A DNA stretch of 19,842 nucleotides from NCBI GenBank assembly GCA_027019045.1, contig JALUXI010000060.1:1-19842 (forward strand), given 5' to 3'. How positions within the stretch are numbered: the stretch's first letter is position 1; every line of letters begins with the position of its first letter. Of the stretch, positions 6,582 to 13,668 are shown one piece after another. Origin of the DNA: Piscirickettsiaceae bacterium (GTDB lineage Bacteria > Pseudomonadota > Gammaproteobacteria > Thiomicrospirales > Thiomicrospiraceae). A program made the position numbers and the translations under genes. The notes under the pieces were generated by a model, which worked only from the letters and a program-made list of their open reading frames with translations, had not been told where the DNA came from and did not search any database.

Positions 6582-7064
6582 TTAGTTGGTTTCGATAATG
6601 AAAAGGGTTTGACCATATTCGACTGGATCGCCTGGGTTAACCAAGATTTTTTTCACCGTACCAGAGACATCAGACTCAATAGGGTTCATGATTTTCATCG
6701 CTTCGATAATGCAAAGGGTGTCGCCAACGCTGACCTGATCGCCCACTTTAACAAAAGGTTCTGCATCAGGTGAGGGCGTGATGTAGAAGGTACCGACCAT
6801 AGGAGACTTGATTTCATGTCCTGAAATAGCTGCTTCGGCGGCTGGAGCGGTGGCTTCAGCTTGTGGCGCTTCAGCGGTTGGTGCGGCTGCTTGAACTTGA
6901 ACAGGTGCAGCTTGTTGCATCATCTGTTGGGCTGGCGCTTGCATAATCACAGGTTCTTTTGAGCGAGTAATGCGAATATTGTGTTCGCCTTCTTTGATTT
7001 CAATTTCGGCAATGTCGGATTGTTCGACAATTTCGATAAGTTTACGGATTGAGCGAATGTCCAT
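6582..7064 (-). CDS. accB: Biotin carboxyl carrier protein of acetyl-CoA carboxylase
   Basis: Carries biotin between the carboxylase (AccC) and the transferase (AccA/AccD). The 160 residues have the usual parts: a short N-terminal helical region (DIRSIRKLIEIVEQSDIAEIEI), an Ala/Pro/Gln-rich flexible linker (about 40-80, with repeated QAPAQQ, PVQVQAAAPTAEAPQAEA), and the biotinyl domain with IKSPMVGTFYITPSPDAEPFV. The biotinylated residue is Lys124 in IIEAMKIMNPIES; E. coli has EAMKMMN at 122. It starts with ATG after AAAGGAAAA and is followed within four codons by the accC start. aroQ lies 29 bp upstream on the same strand. Confidence 0.98.
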   Translation of the reverse strand: MDIRSIRKLIEIVEQSDIAEIEIKEGEHNIRITRSKEPVIMQAPAQQMMQQAAPVQVQAAAPTAEAPQAEATAPAAEAAISGHEIKSPMVGTFYITPSPDAEPFVKVGDQVSVGDTLCIIEAMKIMNPIESDVSGTVKKILVNPGDPVEYGQTLFIIETN

Positions 7065-7093
7065 AGGATTTTCCTTTGCTTATTGTGTTGTGT

Positions 7094-7537
7094 TTAAAGT
7101 TTTTCTAATTTTTCAATGGCGGCAAATAGGGCGAGTTGATAGCCAACAGGACCTAGACCTGCAATCACCCCTTCTGCAATGTCTGAGAAATAGGAGTGGT
7201 GGCGGAAAGGTTCTCGTTTGTGAATATTGGAGAGATGCACTTCGATAAAGGGGATTTCAACGCCTGAGAGGGCATCTCGTATGGCCACGCTAGTATGGGT
7301 AAATGCAGCAGGGTTGATAATAATGAAATCAGTATCGTCATCCATTGCTTGATGAATGCGATCAACGATTTCATGTTCTGCATTGCTTTGGAAGTGTTTG
7401 AGGGTATATCGATACTCGTCAGCATAGACTTCTAACGCTTCAATGATATCAGACAGCGTTTGACGACCATAGTGCTTAGGTTCTCGTTTACCAAGCAGGT
7501 TGAGGTTGGGGCCGTTGATGACGAGGATGGTTGCCAT
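7094..7537 (-). CDS. aroQ: Type II 3-dehydroquinate dehydratase
   Basis: Shikimate-pathway enzyme that dehydrates 3-dehydroquinate to 3-dehydroshikimate; cytosolic dodecamer in the family. The 147 residues contain INGPNLNLLGKREPKHYG with the active-site Arg18 and catalytic Tyr23, the substrate loop INPAAFTHTSVAIRDAL with the catalytic-region His, and EVHLSNIHKREPFRHHS. The usual GTREP is GKREP here, a conservative position outside the catalytic pair. It is first in the aroQ-accB-accC operon. On the minus strand a TATAAT hexamer at 7572-7567 lies about 30 bp before the start and may be its -10 element, but no good -35 is visible. Confidence 0.97.
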   Translation of the reverse strand: MATILVINGPNLNLLGKREPKHYGRQTLSDIIEALEVYADEYRYTLKHFQSNAEHEIVDRIHQAMDDDTDFIIINPAAFTHTSVAIRDALSGVEIPFIEVHLSNIHKREPFRHHSYFSDIAEGVIAGLGPVGYQLALFAAIEKLEKL

Positions 7538-7606
7538 GTCTATTTCTCACTTCTTTGAATGAGTAAATTATACATGACAATTTAATGAAAGAGCGTAAAA
7601 ATTCTG

Positions 7607-7636
7607 CGAACTTTCGTGAACTTGCACGAAAGTTCG
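7607..7636 (-). terminator. 12-bp perfect hairpin after dsbD
   Basis: CGAACTTTCGTG (7607-7618) and CACGAAAGTTCG (7625-7636) are perfectly complementary around AACTTG. On the minus strand a TTTTT run follows after about six bases, so this is probably the dsbD terminator, although the gap before the T run is longer than usual. It starts six bases past the dsbD stop. Confidence 0.6.
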
Positions 7637-7641
7637 TTATC

Positions 7642-9834
7642 TTAATGGCTGAATGCCTTATGGATGATTTGGATAAACGCTTTAGGAGGTTTAAAGCCAA
7701 CGATTCTTAGCGATTTGAGTTCTTTGCCTTCAGGGGTGAAGAAGAGGATGGCAGGCGGGCCAATAATCCCAAACTGTTTCATTAACGCTTTATTGGCTGC
7801 ATCATTGGCAGTGACATTCGCTTGGACTAGGGTGATGCCTTTTAAAGCTTGCTGCACCTGAGCGTCGCTAAAAGTTTGATGCTCAAGCTCTTTACAGGAG
7901 ACACACCAGTCTGCATAAAAGTCGAGCATGACAGGTTTGCCTTTGGCCAAAATGGGCTTGAGTTCCTCTAAGGAGTGAATGGTTTTAAAGGCAAGTTTTT
8001 GAGCAGGGGCTTGTGTGGCTGAGTGACTTACGCCCAACTGTGCTAATGGTTGCAGTAGATTGGGTTTCCCTGCGGCGAGGCTGATCATGAGAAAGATGCC
8101 CCATATAAAGAGTGTCAACCCGAGTCCTTTAAATAGCTTTTGCCAGCCAGTGTTGGGTTGGGCAAAGGCACCCATGTAAACAGCGGAGGTGATGATCAGC
8201 AGTGTCCAGAGTAGTATGCTGACCCATTCAGGCACAATGCGCGCTAGCATCCAGATGGCGACACCGAGCATCACCACACCAAAGACCGCTTTGACCGCAT
8301 CCATCCAGCCGCCAGCACGGGGTAGCAGTTTGCCAGCAGAGGTGCCAAGGAGAAGTAGGGGGAGTCCCATGCCTAGGCTCATGACAAAGAGAGCAGTGCC
8401 ACCAAGTAGTGCATCCCCCGTTTGCCCAATATAGATTAACGCACCTGCCAAAGGAGGGGCAACACAAGGGCCGACAATCAAGGCAGAAAGAAAGCCCATA
8501 ATCGCCACACCTGTTAGGGTGCCGCCCTTTTGTTGGTTGGCGACACTGTTAATTTTGGATTGGAAGCGGCTGGGAAGCTGGATTTCATAAAAGCCGAACA
8601 TGGAGAGGGCGAGCAGGACAAAAATCAGGCTGAAGGTGCCTAGAATCCAGGGGTTTTGGAAAGCGGCTTGTAGGTTTTCGCCAAAGAGGCCTGCTAAAAC
8701 GCCTGCAACCGTATAGGTGATGGACATTGCCAGCACATATACCAGTGACAGGGTAAAGGCTTTGCGAGTTGAAAGGTTGTCGCCTTGTCCCACAATAATG
8801 CTCGATAAAATCGGAATCATTGGGAAGACGCAGGGTGTGAAGGCAAGCAGTAAACCAAAGACAAAGAAAGTGCCTAAAATTAGCCAAACTGAACCATGTT
8901 TGAGGGTGTCGGTAATTTGATCGGTTTCGGAGAGTGGGGGCGTGTTAGGCTGAGTGGCTGTGGTTGTTTGTGAGTCGGTTGTTTTAAAATCGGAGGGATT
9001 GAGTTCAACGGTTTTATGCATCGGCGGGTAGCATACGCCTGACTCGTCGGAGCAACCTTGGAAACTGACTTCAATTTTGCTGGGGGTGTTGATGGCTTGA
9101 ATAGGCAGTTCAGCTTGGAAGGGGGTTTTATAGACTTTAGTTTTCCCAAAAATGGGATCATCGGTCATTTCAGCAGGAGGCAGTTGTAACTGTCCGAGTT
9201 TGACATCGCCACTGAGTGGCTTGATTTTGATTTTATCTTGATAAAGGTGATAACCTGGTGCGACTTGCCAGCTGAGGATGAGTTGGTTTTGATTAGGCAG
9301 GGCTTTAAATGTAAAGGCTTTATCTGCTGGAAGCAGTTTATGCCCATTGTCTTCAACTAAAAGCTGGTTTAGTTGCGTCAATGCCGATGCAGGACTGGGA
9401 ATTTTGGCATTTTTTTCAGTTTTTTCGGGAAGTTGTAAAGTGAAGGTATGTTTTTGCGGTGGATAGCAAACACCTTGTGGGTCATTGCACCCTTGATAGC
9501 TGACGCTGATTTGGAAGGTTTGAGGGGCGGAAATGATAGGTACGGTCATGCTGGCTTGGTATTTAAAAACCGTTGTACGACCAAAAATCGGGTCATCGAC
9601 GATTTCTCCTTTGCTGAAGCTGGGTTGACCGAGCTTGGCATTTTTAGAAGTGACCTTCATGCGTTTTTGGTAAAGGTGGTAGTGGGCGGCAATTTTCCAC
9701 TTTAATTGGATGTGGTTGTTTTGAATGCTGGGTGTGGCGAGCTGGAAAGCTTGATCGACATCCAGTAAGGCTGCTGTTGCCTGCTGGGTAATTGACAGGA
9801 GAAAAATGGAGAGAATGGTGTAGAGTTTTTTCAT
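7642..9834 (-). CDS. dsbD: Thiol:disulfide interchange protein DsbD with two tandem N-terminal domains
   Basis: Inner-membrane protein that passes electrons from cytoplasmic thioredoxin to periplasmic reductases such as DsbC and CcmG. The signal peptide covers 1-21 (FLLSITQQATA). There are two homologous periplasmic alpha domains, about 25-137 and 168-282; each has HLYQ, DDPIFG and a Cys pair in YQGC/FQGC...GVCYPP (C116/C123 and C261/C268). The transmembrane domain (about 315-590) carries redox cysteines C335 in TPCVFP and C457 in GPCVAPP, 122 residues apart as in E. coli. The C-terminal thioredoxin-like domain has WCVSC (C644, C647). The length of 730 against 565 in E. coli is explained mostly by the duplicated alpha domain. 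The start ATG has a GAGGAT ribosome site. It is divergent from fxsA. Confidence 0.97.
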   Translation of the reverse strand: MKKLYTILSIFLLSITQQATAALLDVDQAFQLATPSIQNNHIQLKWKIAAHYHLYQKRMKVTSKNAKLGQPSFSKGEIVDDPIFGRTTVFKYQASMTVPIISAPQTFQISVSYQGCNDPQGVCYPPQKHTFTLQLPEKTEKNAKIPSPASALTQLNQLLVEDNGHKLLPADKAFTFKALPNQNQLILSWQVAPGYHLYQDKIKIKPLSGDVKLGQLQLPPAEMTDDPIFGKTKVYKTPFQAELPIQAINTPSKIEVSFQGCSDESGVCYPPMHKTVELNPSDFKTTDSQTTTATQPNTPPLSETDQITDTLKHGSVWLILGTFFVFGLLLAFTPCVFPMIPILSSIIVGQGDNLSTRKAFTLSLVYVLAMSITYTVAGVLAGLFGENLQAAFQNPWILGTFSLIFVLLALSMFGFYEIQLPSRFQSKINSVANQQKGGTLTGVAIMGFLSALIVGPCVAPPLAGALIYIGQTGDALLGGTALFVMSLGMGLPLLLLGTSAGKLLPRAGGWMDAVKAVFGVVMLGVAIWMLARIVPEWVSILLWTLLIITSAVYMGAFAQPNTGWQKLFKGLGLTLFIWGIFLMISLAAGKPNLLQPLAQLGVSHSATQAPAQKLAFKTIHSLEELKPILAKGKPVMLDFYADWCVSCKELEHQTFSDAQVQQALKGITLVQANVTANDAANKALMKQFGIIGPPAILFFTPEGKELKSLRIVGFKPPKAFIQIIHKAFSH

Positions 9835-9933
9835 ATTATCCTCGGTGATGCTTAAGTGGTGAATTTGGACATATTGTAATAGAATGCAGAGTATTAAACC
9901 TTAAATCATGATTAAGACCGCTCAGGAGGAAGG

Positions 9934-10404
9934 ATGTTTCGAACACTATTTTTATTATTTTTGTTGGTTCCCGCGGTTGAACTGTATGTGCTGATTAAGG
10001 TAGGGGGCGTGATAGGGGCTTTGCCGACTATTTTATTGACTATTTTTACGGCTGTTTTGGGGGCGTATTTAATGCGGGTTCAGGGGATGGTGACCATGCA
10101 AAAGGTACAGTATGCGATGATGATGGGGCAGTCGCCACAGCAAGAAGCGGTTGAAGGTGTGTTCATCTTTTTGGGTGGGGTGATGTTGTTGGTTCCTGGT
10201 TTGGTCACGGATTTGATGGGTTTTTTATTTTTGATTCCATCTGTTAGGGCATTTTTTGCTAAAGCACTATTGAGCAAACTGGTTGTCCCTCGAAATAGGG
10301 AGGGAGGTCGTACTTATGATGGGCAAGCGGAAGTTAAACGGCCTGATAAGATTGAAGTGATTGAGGCGGAGTGGGTAGAAATTCAGCGTAAGAATGAAAG
10401 TTAG
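9934..10404 (+). CDS. fxsA: FxsA family membrane protein
   Basis: Small inner-membrane protein. In E. coli FxsA counteracts exclusion of phage T7 by the F plasmid; its normal cellular role is unclear. The 156 residues (E. coli 158) begin MFRTLFLLFLLVPAVELYVLIKVGGVIGA, the typical first membrane helix, then LPTILLTIFTAVLGAYLMRVQG, and a third hydrophobic segment GVFIFLGGVMLLVPGLVTDLMGFLFLIP, followed by a charged cytoplasmic tail. It has a very strong ribosome site, AGGAGG. It is transcribed away from dsbD across 99 bp. Recognition of the family is firm; function here is not shown by the sequence. Confidence 0.93.
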   Translation: MFRTLFLLFLLVPAVELYVLIKVGGVIGALPTILLTIFTAVLGAYLMRVQGMVTMQKVQYAMMMGQSPQQEAVEGVFIFLGGVMLLVPGLVTDLMGFLFLIPSVRAFFAKALLSKLVVPRNREGGRTYDGQAEVKRPDKIEVIEAEWVEIQRKNES

Positions 10405-10440
10405 GTGAGCGCTGAGTTGACGAACACGATGCGCATAAAA

Positions 10441-10478
10441 TTAACTCAAAGTATTCTGCCTTGAACGCTTTGAGTTAA
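10441..10478. terminator. Hairpin between convergent fxsA and the DUF2892 gene
   Basis: TTAACTCAAAG (10441-10451) and CTTTGAGTTAA (10468-10478) form a perfect 11-bp stem with a 16-base loop. On the minus strand it is followed by TTTTA, so it could end the DUF2892 transcript; on the plus strand no T run follows. The AT-rich stem and long loop make it a moderate candidate. Confidence 0.5.
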
Positions 10479-10492
10479 GTAAAGTGAAGAGG

Positions 10493-10702
10493 TTAATGCT
10501 TACTTTGTGGTTTAACATCTTCTGCGAGTCCACGGGTCTGGACACCCAAAATGGCATAAAGAGGACACCATCCAACGATACCTGTGAAGAGTGGGATGAT
10601 ACCAATATAGGCCCATGAACCTAAGGTTCCGTTGTACGCAAGATAAGTTAGGATTGCGCCGAGAATGATTCGAATGAGTCGATCAAGATTTCCTGTATTC
10701 AT
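10493..10702 (-). CDS. DUF2892 (YgaP-type transmembrane domain) protein
   Basis: A 69-residue inner-membrane protein with two predicted helices, RLIRIILGAILTYLAYNG and YIGIIPLFTGIVGWCPLYAILG. The opening MNTGNLDRLIRIILGAIL and the GWCPLY..LG motif identify the DUF2892 family, which also forms the membrane anchor of the rhodanese YgaP in E. coli; stand-alone copies often accompany sulfur or redox genes. No rhodanese domain is fused here. It has its own good promoter (see 10745-10782), shared as a divergent region with the ModE-like gene. The biochemical function of the family is unknown. Confidence 0.88.
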   Translation of the reverse strand: MNTGNLDRLIRIILGAILTYLAYNGTLGSWAYIGIIPLFTGIVGWCPLYAILGVQTRGLAEDVKPQSKH

Positions 10703-10744
10703 ATTGTATTTCTCCAGTCTGTTTTACAATAGCCCCGAGTGCTA

Positions 10745-10782
10745 AAGATAGCGTTCTTGTGGTATATTGTCAAATATATAAG
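10745..10782. promoter_or_regulatory. Divergent promoters with a palindromic operator candidate
   Basis: On the minus strand, TTGACA (10773-10768), 17 bp and TATCTT (10750-10745) would drive the DUF2892 gene. On the plus strand, TTCTTG (10754-10759), 17 bp and TATAAG (10777-10782) would drive the ModE-like gene. The palindrome TATATT-GTCA-AATATA (10763-10778) covers the first -35 and lies between the second -35 and -10. Its TATAT-rich dyad resembles ModE boxes, so the neighbouring regulator is the obvious candidate binder. Confidence 0.55.
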
Positions 10783-10807
10783 TATTTAATAATGAGTTTG
10801 TTGCATC

Positions 10808-11206
10808 ATGTCTAAATTACCAGGTGAACACTACGCCGATTATATCAATGCCCGATTTTGGTTGTTGGGTCAGAAGGGGGAGGAGCGTACCTATGTGGGG
10901 ATTGGTCGGATAGAGTTGCTAGAGAAAATTGGGCAGTATGGTTCAATGAATCGGGCAGCCAAAGAGATGGGGATGTCTTATAAAAAAGCGTGGAAGTTGA
11001 TTGAAGAGTTGAATGCCTTCTGTGAAGCCCCTTTAGTTGTCAAGTCTCATGGTGGTGTTGCTGGTGGTGGGACTCGGCTAACTGAACAAGGGCAAAAGGT
11101 GATTGCGCAATTTAGGCATTTTGAAAAACGACTGCAAGCTTTTTTAGAGCAGGAGAGTGAGCAGATAGCATTGAGTTTGGGCGTTAAATCAGGAAAAAGT
11201 TTTTAA
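10808..11206 (+). CDS. Single-domain ModE-like winged helix-turn-helix regulator
   Basis: The 132 residues correspond to the N-terminal DNA-binding domain of ModE: INARFWLLGQKGEERTYVGIGRIELLEKI, then the helix-turn-helix QYGSMNRAAKEMGMSYKKAWKLIEELN, the wing with VVKSHGGVAGGGTRLTEQG, and a dimerisation helix. The molybdate-binding TOBE domains of full-length ModE (262 residues in E. coli) are absent, so it cannot sense molybdate in the classical way. No mod genes are in view. Its start region lies next to a TATAT-rich palindrome over its own and the DUF2892 promoter, which suggests autoregulation. The ribosome site is weak. Confidence 0.85.
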   Translation: MSKLPGEHYADYINARFWLLGQKGEERTYVGIGRIELLEKIGQYGSMNRAAKEMGMSYKKAWKLIEELNAFCEAPLVVKSHGGVAGGGTRLTEQGQKVIAQFRHFEKRLQAFLEQESEQIALSLGVKSGKSF

Positions 11207-11216
11207 TCACTTGGTC

Positions 11217-11245
11217 TTGCGACTTTATCAAGGCTTCTTTATAAT
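11217..11245 (+). promoter_or_regulatory. rplM-rpsI promoter
   Basis: TTGCGA (11217-11222), 17 bp and a perfect TATAAT (11240-11245), followed by ACGCC. A leader of about 105 bases precedes rplM; it contains GCTTT...AAAGC and CCAAA/TTTGG segments able to pair, near 11294-11324. In E. coli L13 represses its own mRNA through the leader, so this leader could serve the same end. Confidence 0.8.
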
Positions 11246-11356
11246 ACGCCTTTTTTAATCCTTCCCCCTTATTGCCCGTTAAACAGTAAGTGATGCTTTG
11301 GTGGTTTAAAGCCCCAAACATTGGAAGTGGATTATAGAATTATAGGATAAAGAATA

Positions 11357-11785
11357 ATGAGCACATTTGTTGCAAAACCTGCTGAAGTGAAGCGTGATTG
11401 GTATATCGTGGACGCTGAAGGCAAAACGCTAGGTCGCATGGCGGCAGAAATCGCAGCGCGTTTGCGTGGAAAGCATAAGCCAGAATATACACCTCATGTT
11501 GATTGTGGTGACTATATTGTGGTGATCAATGCTGATAAAATCAAAGTGACTGGTAACAAGATGAAAAACAAAAAATATCATCATGTTACAGGTTTCGTGG
11601 GGAATTTGAAAACCACAGATTTGCAAACTTTGTTGCGTGAAAAGCCAACTCGCCCTGTTGAGTTTGCTGTCAAAGGGATGTTGCCTCGTGGTCCTTTAGG
11701 CCGTGCAATGTTTAAAAAACTAAAAGTGTATGCGGGTGAAGAGCATCCTCATACTGCACAGCAACCTAAAGTACTAGACATTTAA
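11357..11785 (+). CDS. rplM: 50S ribosomal protein L13
   Basis: Early-assembly protein of the large ribosomal subunit that binds 23S rRNA. The 142 residues equal the E. coli length. Recognisable segments are VKRDWYIVDAEGKTLGRMAAEIAARLRGKHKPEYTPHVDCGDYIVVINADKI, then YHHVTGFVG, and VKGMLPRGPLGRAMFKKLKVYAGEEHPHTAQQP. A promoter with perfect -10 stands about 110 bp upstream, and the leader is long enough for feedback control by L13. rpsI follows 13 bp later on the same transcript, the universal bacterial arrangement. Confidence 0.99.
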   Translation: MSTFVAKPAEVKRDWYIVDAEGKTLGRMAAEIAARLRGKHKPEYTPHVDCGDYIVVINADKIKVTGNKMKNKKYHHVTGFVGNLKTTDLQTLLREKPTRPVEFAVKGMLPRGPLGRAMFKKLKVYAGEEHPHTAQQPKVLDI

Positions 11786-11798
11786 GAGGATAATGAAA

Positions 11799-12191
11799 AT
11801 GGCAGCAGAACAGTATTATGGAACAGGTCGTCGTAAAAGCTCAGTTGCGCGTGTCTTCTTGAAGGCGGGCTCAGGTAAAATGACGGTAAATGGTCGTGAC
11901 ATCAAAGAGTATTTTGCGCGAGAAACTGATTTAATGGTAATTAACCAGCCATTAGAAGCGACAGAAAGTGTTGATAAGTTTGATGCTTATATCACTGTTG
12001 CTGGTGGTGGAACCACTGGGCAGGCAGGTGCAGTGCGTCATGGTTTGGCGCGTGCTTTGGTGGCTTATGATGAAGGTAACCGTCCAGCATTGCGTCAGCG
12101 TGGTCTATTGACGCGTGATGCGCGTGAAGTTGAGCGTAAGAAGGTCGGTCTTCGCAAAGCACGCCGTCGTCCACAGTTCTCCAAGCGTTAA
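11799..12191 (+). CDS. rpsI: 30S ribosomal protein S9
   Basis: Small-subunit protein whose C-terminal tail reaches the P-site tRNA. I chose the ATG at 11799: it gives 130 residues, the E. coli length, begins MAAEQYYGTGRRKSSVARVFL, and stands eight bases after the ribosome site AAGAGGA. The in-frame ATG at 11793 is only two bases from that site and too close. Family motifs include GSGKMTVNGRDIKEYF, VAGGGTTGQAGAVRHGLARAL, and the basic tail ending RKKVGLRKARRRPQFSKR with the conserved terminal Lys-Arg. A strong terminator follows. Confidence 0.99.
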   Translation: MAAEQYYGTGRRKSSVARVFLKAGSGKMTVNGRDIKEYFARETDLMVINQPLEATESVDKFDAYITVAGGGTTGQAGAVRHGLARALVAYDEGNRPALRQRGLLTRDAREVERKKVGLRKARRRPQFSKR

Positions 12192-12214
12192 TTCCATTAT
12201 CGCTCTGGTATTCA

Positions 12215-12237
12215 AAACCCGCTTCGGCGGGTTTTTT
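12215..12237 (+). terminator. Rho-independent terminator after rpsI
   Basis: AAACCCGC (12215-12222) pairs with GCGGGTTT (12227-12234) around a TTCG tetraloop and is followed by a T run to 12237. It lies 23 bp past the rpsI stop. Confidence 0.93.
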
Positions 12238-12263
12238 ATTGCTTGACTTTCGAGTGATCTGTG

Positions 12264-13127
12264 TTAATGAGAACCGATGACTCCGCCGACTTTATTTCCA
12301 AATTTTTGGACAGCTGAAGAGGCTGCTTTAATAGCTTGATCTCTAGGGAGGTCAAGAACTTGTAGCGCTTTATCTCGCATCATTTTGGATTCGTGAGTAA
12401 TGTACTGCTCTCCTGTTGTTGCACTGACAACATAGTTGGCGAGTACGACAAGAGAAACCAAGTCCCTTACCTTTGGATGGGCTTCCGTTTTAAGAACGAA
12501 CTCTTTGTCGTGATGTAGTAAGATGGCCTTGTAGACTTCATGGTGAAGATTCCAGCGTTTAGCAATAATAATGCCCATAAAAGTATGAGCAGTTTTAAAA
12601 TGCTCAAACTCTTTTTTATAGGCAGTGACGGGGGCGGCCAGTTGTTGATTGAATAATGATTCGTAAAATTCTGGTTCCAATCGAGAAAGATAGACAGCAC
12701 CAATATTTTGCATCAAGCCTGTCATATAGGCCTCGCTTCGGCTAATGTCTTGTACCCAATAGCTTAGTTCTGCAGCGGCAATGCCCGCTTTGGCGCCATG
12801 CGTGAGAATCATTTTTTCTAAATCTGTTTCACTCACTAGATTAGTAAGAACGCTGGATAAGAAAAGATTATAAAGATCTTCTAGTCCTAAAATATTGACA
12901 GCGGCTCGAGCGTCTTTAATCTCTTGTTCGTCATCGGTCATATTGGTATTGACCAATGTTAAGAAGTTTGCCAGTAATTCAGGGTGATGGCTGATCAGGT
13001 TGGCGATGGTGACCGTATTGGGGTATTTTTTATTAATTTCTTCTTTGAGCTGAATCACTTCCTCAGGAATGGTAGGAAGATTCACTTTCTGTAGTATTTG
13101 CGTAGCTTTCTGAAGCGCTTTTTGCAT
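12264..13127 (-). CDS. HDOD-domain protein
   Basis: A 287-residue protein dominated by an HDOD domain (about 15-215): PTIPEEVIQLKEEINKK, NTVTIANLISHHPELLANFLTLVN, ARAAVNILGLEDLYNLFLSSVL, and a degenerate HD-like region with ILLHHDKEF. HDOD proteins are usually non-catalytic helpers in signalling, often linked to cyclic-di-GMP or stress responses; no second output or input domain is present here. I chose the ATG at 13127, which stands seven bases after AGGA; a GTG directly before it gives one more residue. It lies downstream of an ArsR-type regulator gene on the same strand, with 114 bp between containing overlapping inverted repeats. Confidence 0.88.
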   Translation of the reverse strand: MQKALQKATQILQKVNLPTIPEEVIQLKEEINKKYPNTVTIANLISHHPELLANFLTLVNTNMTDDEQEIKDARAAVNILGLEDLYNLFLSSVLTNLVSETDLEKMILTHGAKAGIAAAELSYWVQDISRSEAYMTGLMQNIGAVYLSRLEPEFYESLFNQQLAAPVTAYKKEFEHFKTAHTFMGIIIAKRWNLHHEVYKAILLHHDKEFVLKTEAHPKVRDLVSLVVLANYVVSATTGEQYITHESKMMRDKALQVLDLPRDQAIKAASSAVQKFGNKVGGVIGSH

Positions 13128-13164
13128 CACAAAATCCTAGGTTTGAGTAGATTTTTTTGAGAGG

Positions 13165-13209
13165 TTTGCGCTTCAATTGCGCAAAATTTTAGTGATTTTA
13201 ATGCAATTG
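13165..13209. repeat. Two overlapping inverted repeats upstream of the HDOD gene
   Basis: TTTGCGC (13165-13171) pairs with GCGCAAA (13179-13185), and CAATTGC (13174-13180) pairs with GCAATTG (13203-13209). Neither is followed by a T run on the strand of the ArsR-type gene, so a simple terminator is unlikely and an operator is possible. The elements are short and may be chance. Confidence 0.35.
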
Positions 13210-13244
13210 AGTGAATAATAAAAGCTAAAGTACTATTGAGGTGC

Positions 13245-13553
13245 TTAGGTTGGGCAAAAGGTTTTTTGCATCGCACTCATTAGATTAAGTAATTCTGGAT
13301 CGCGCACTTTACAGAGAATTTTGCTGCCTTCACGACGAGAGCAGATAATTCCCTTTTCTCTTAAAATATCGATGTGTTGAGAGACGTTGCTTTGTGTAGT
13401 GCCGACCTGTTGCACGATGTCCATCACGGGTAATTCCTTATCTCCAATCACGCAGAGAATTTTTAATCGTAAGGGGTGCCCCATCGCTTTAAGCGCACGA
13501 GAGGCGCGTTCAATATTATCTTCCCGCATTGAAAAAAACTCTTGATTCGGCAT
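13245..13553 (-). CDS. ArsR-family repressor, SqrR/BigR-like cysteine pair
   Basis: Winged helix-turn-helix transcription factor. I chose the ATG at 13553 (102 residues) because AGGAAAGGAC precedes it; the longer frame from 13598 has no comparable site. The fold runs AMGHPLRLKILCVIG (helix 2), ELPVMDIVQQVGTTQSNVSQHIDILREKGII (helix-turn-helix), then the wing REGSKILCKV. Cysteines are at 34, 71, 81 and 100. Cys34 in RLKILC and Cys100 in the last helix are 66 apart, the same as the redox pair of the persulfide sensors SqrR (C41/C107) and BigR (C42/C108). Target genes are unknown; ctpA is transcribed divergently and the HDOD gene lies downstream. The metal-binding motif of classical ArsR is absent. 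Confidence 0.87.
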   Translation of the reverse strand: MPNQEFFSMREDNIERASRALKAMGHPLRLKILCVIGDKELPVMDIVQQVGTTQSNVSQHIDILREKGIICSRREGSKILCKVRDPELLNLMSAMQKTFCPT

Positions 13554-13668
13554 GTCCTTTCCTGTCTCTATAAATAAGCAAACGCTAATTCTATACAAAA
13601 GCGCCTACGCTGTCACTAAAAGATAATTTATAATGGTCGGAAATTTATTTATTTCGGAGAGATGACGA

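Noticed and set aside
13131..13244. Terminator for the ArsR-type gene
   Set aside because: The stem TTTGCGC/GCGCAAA is not followed by T bases on the minus strand.
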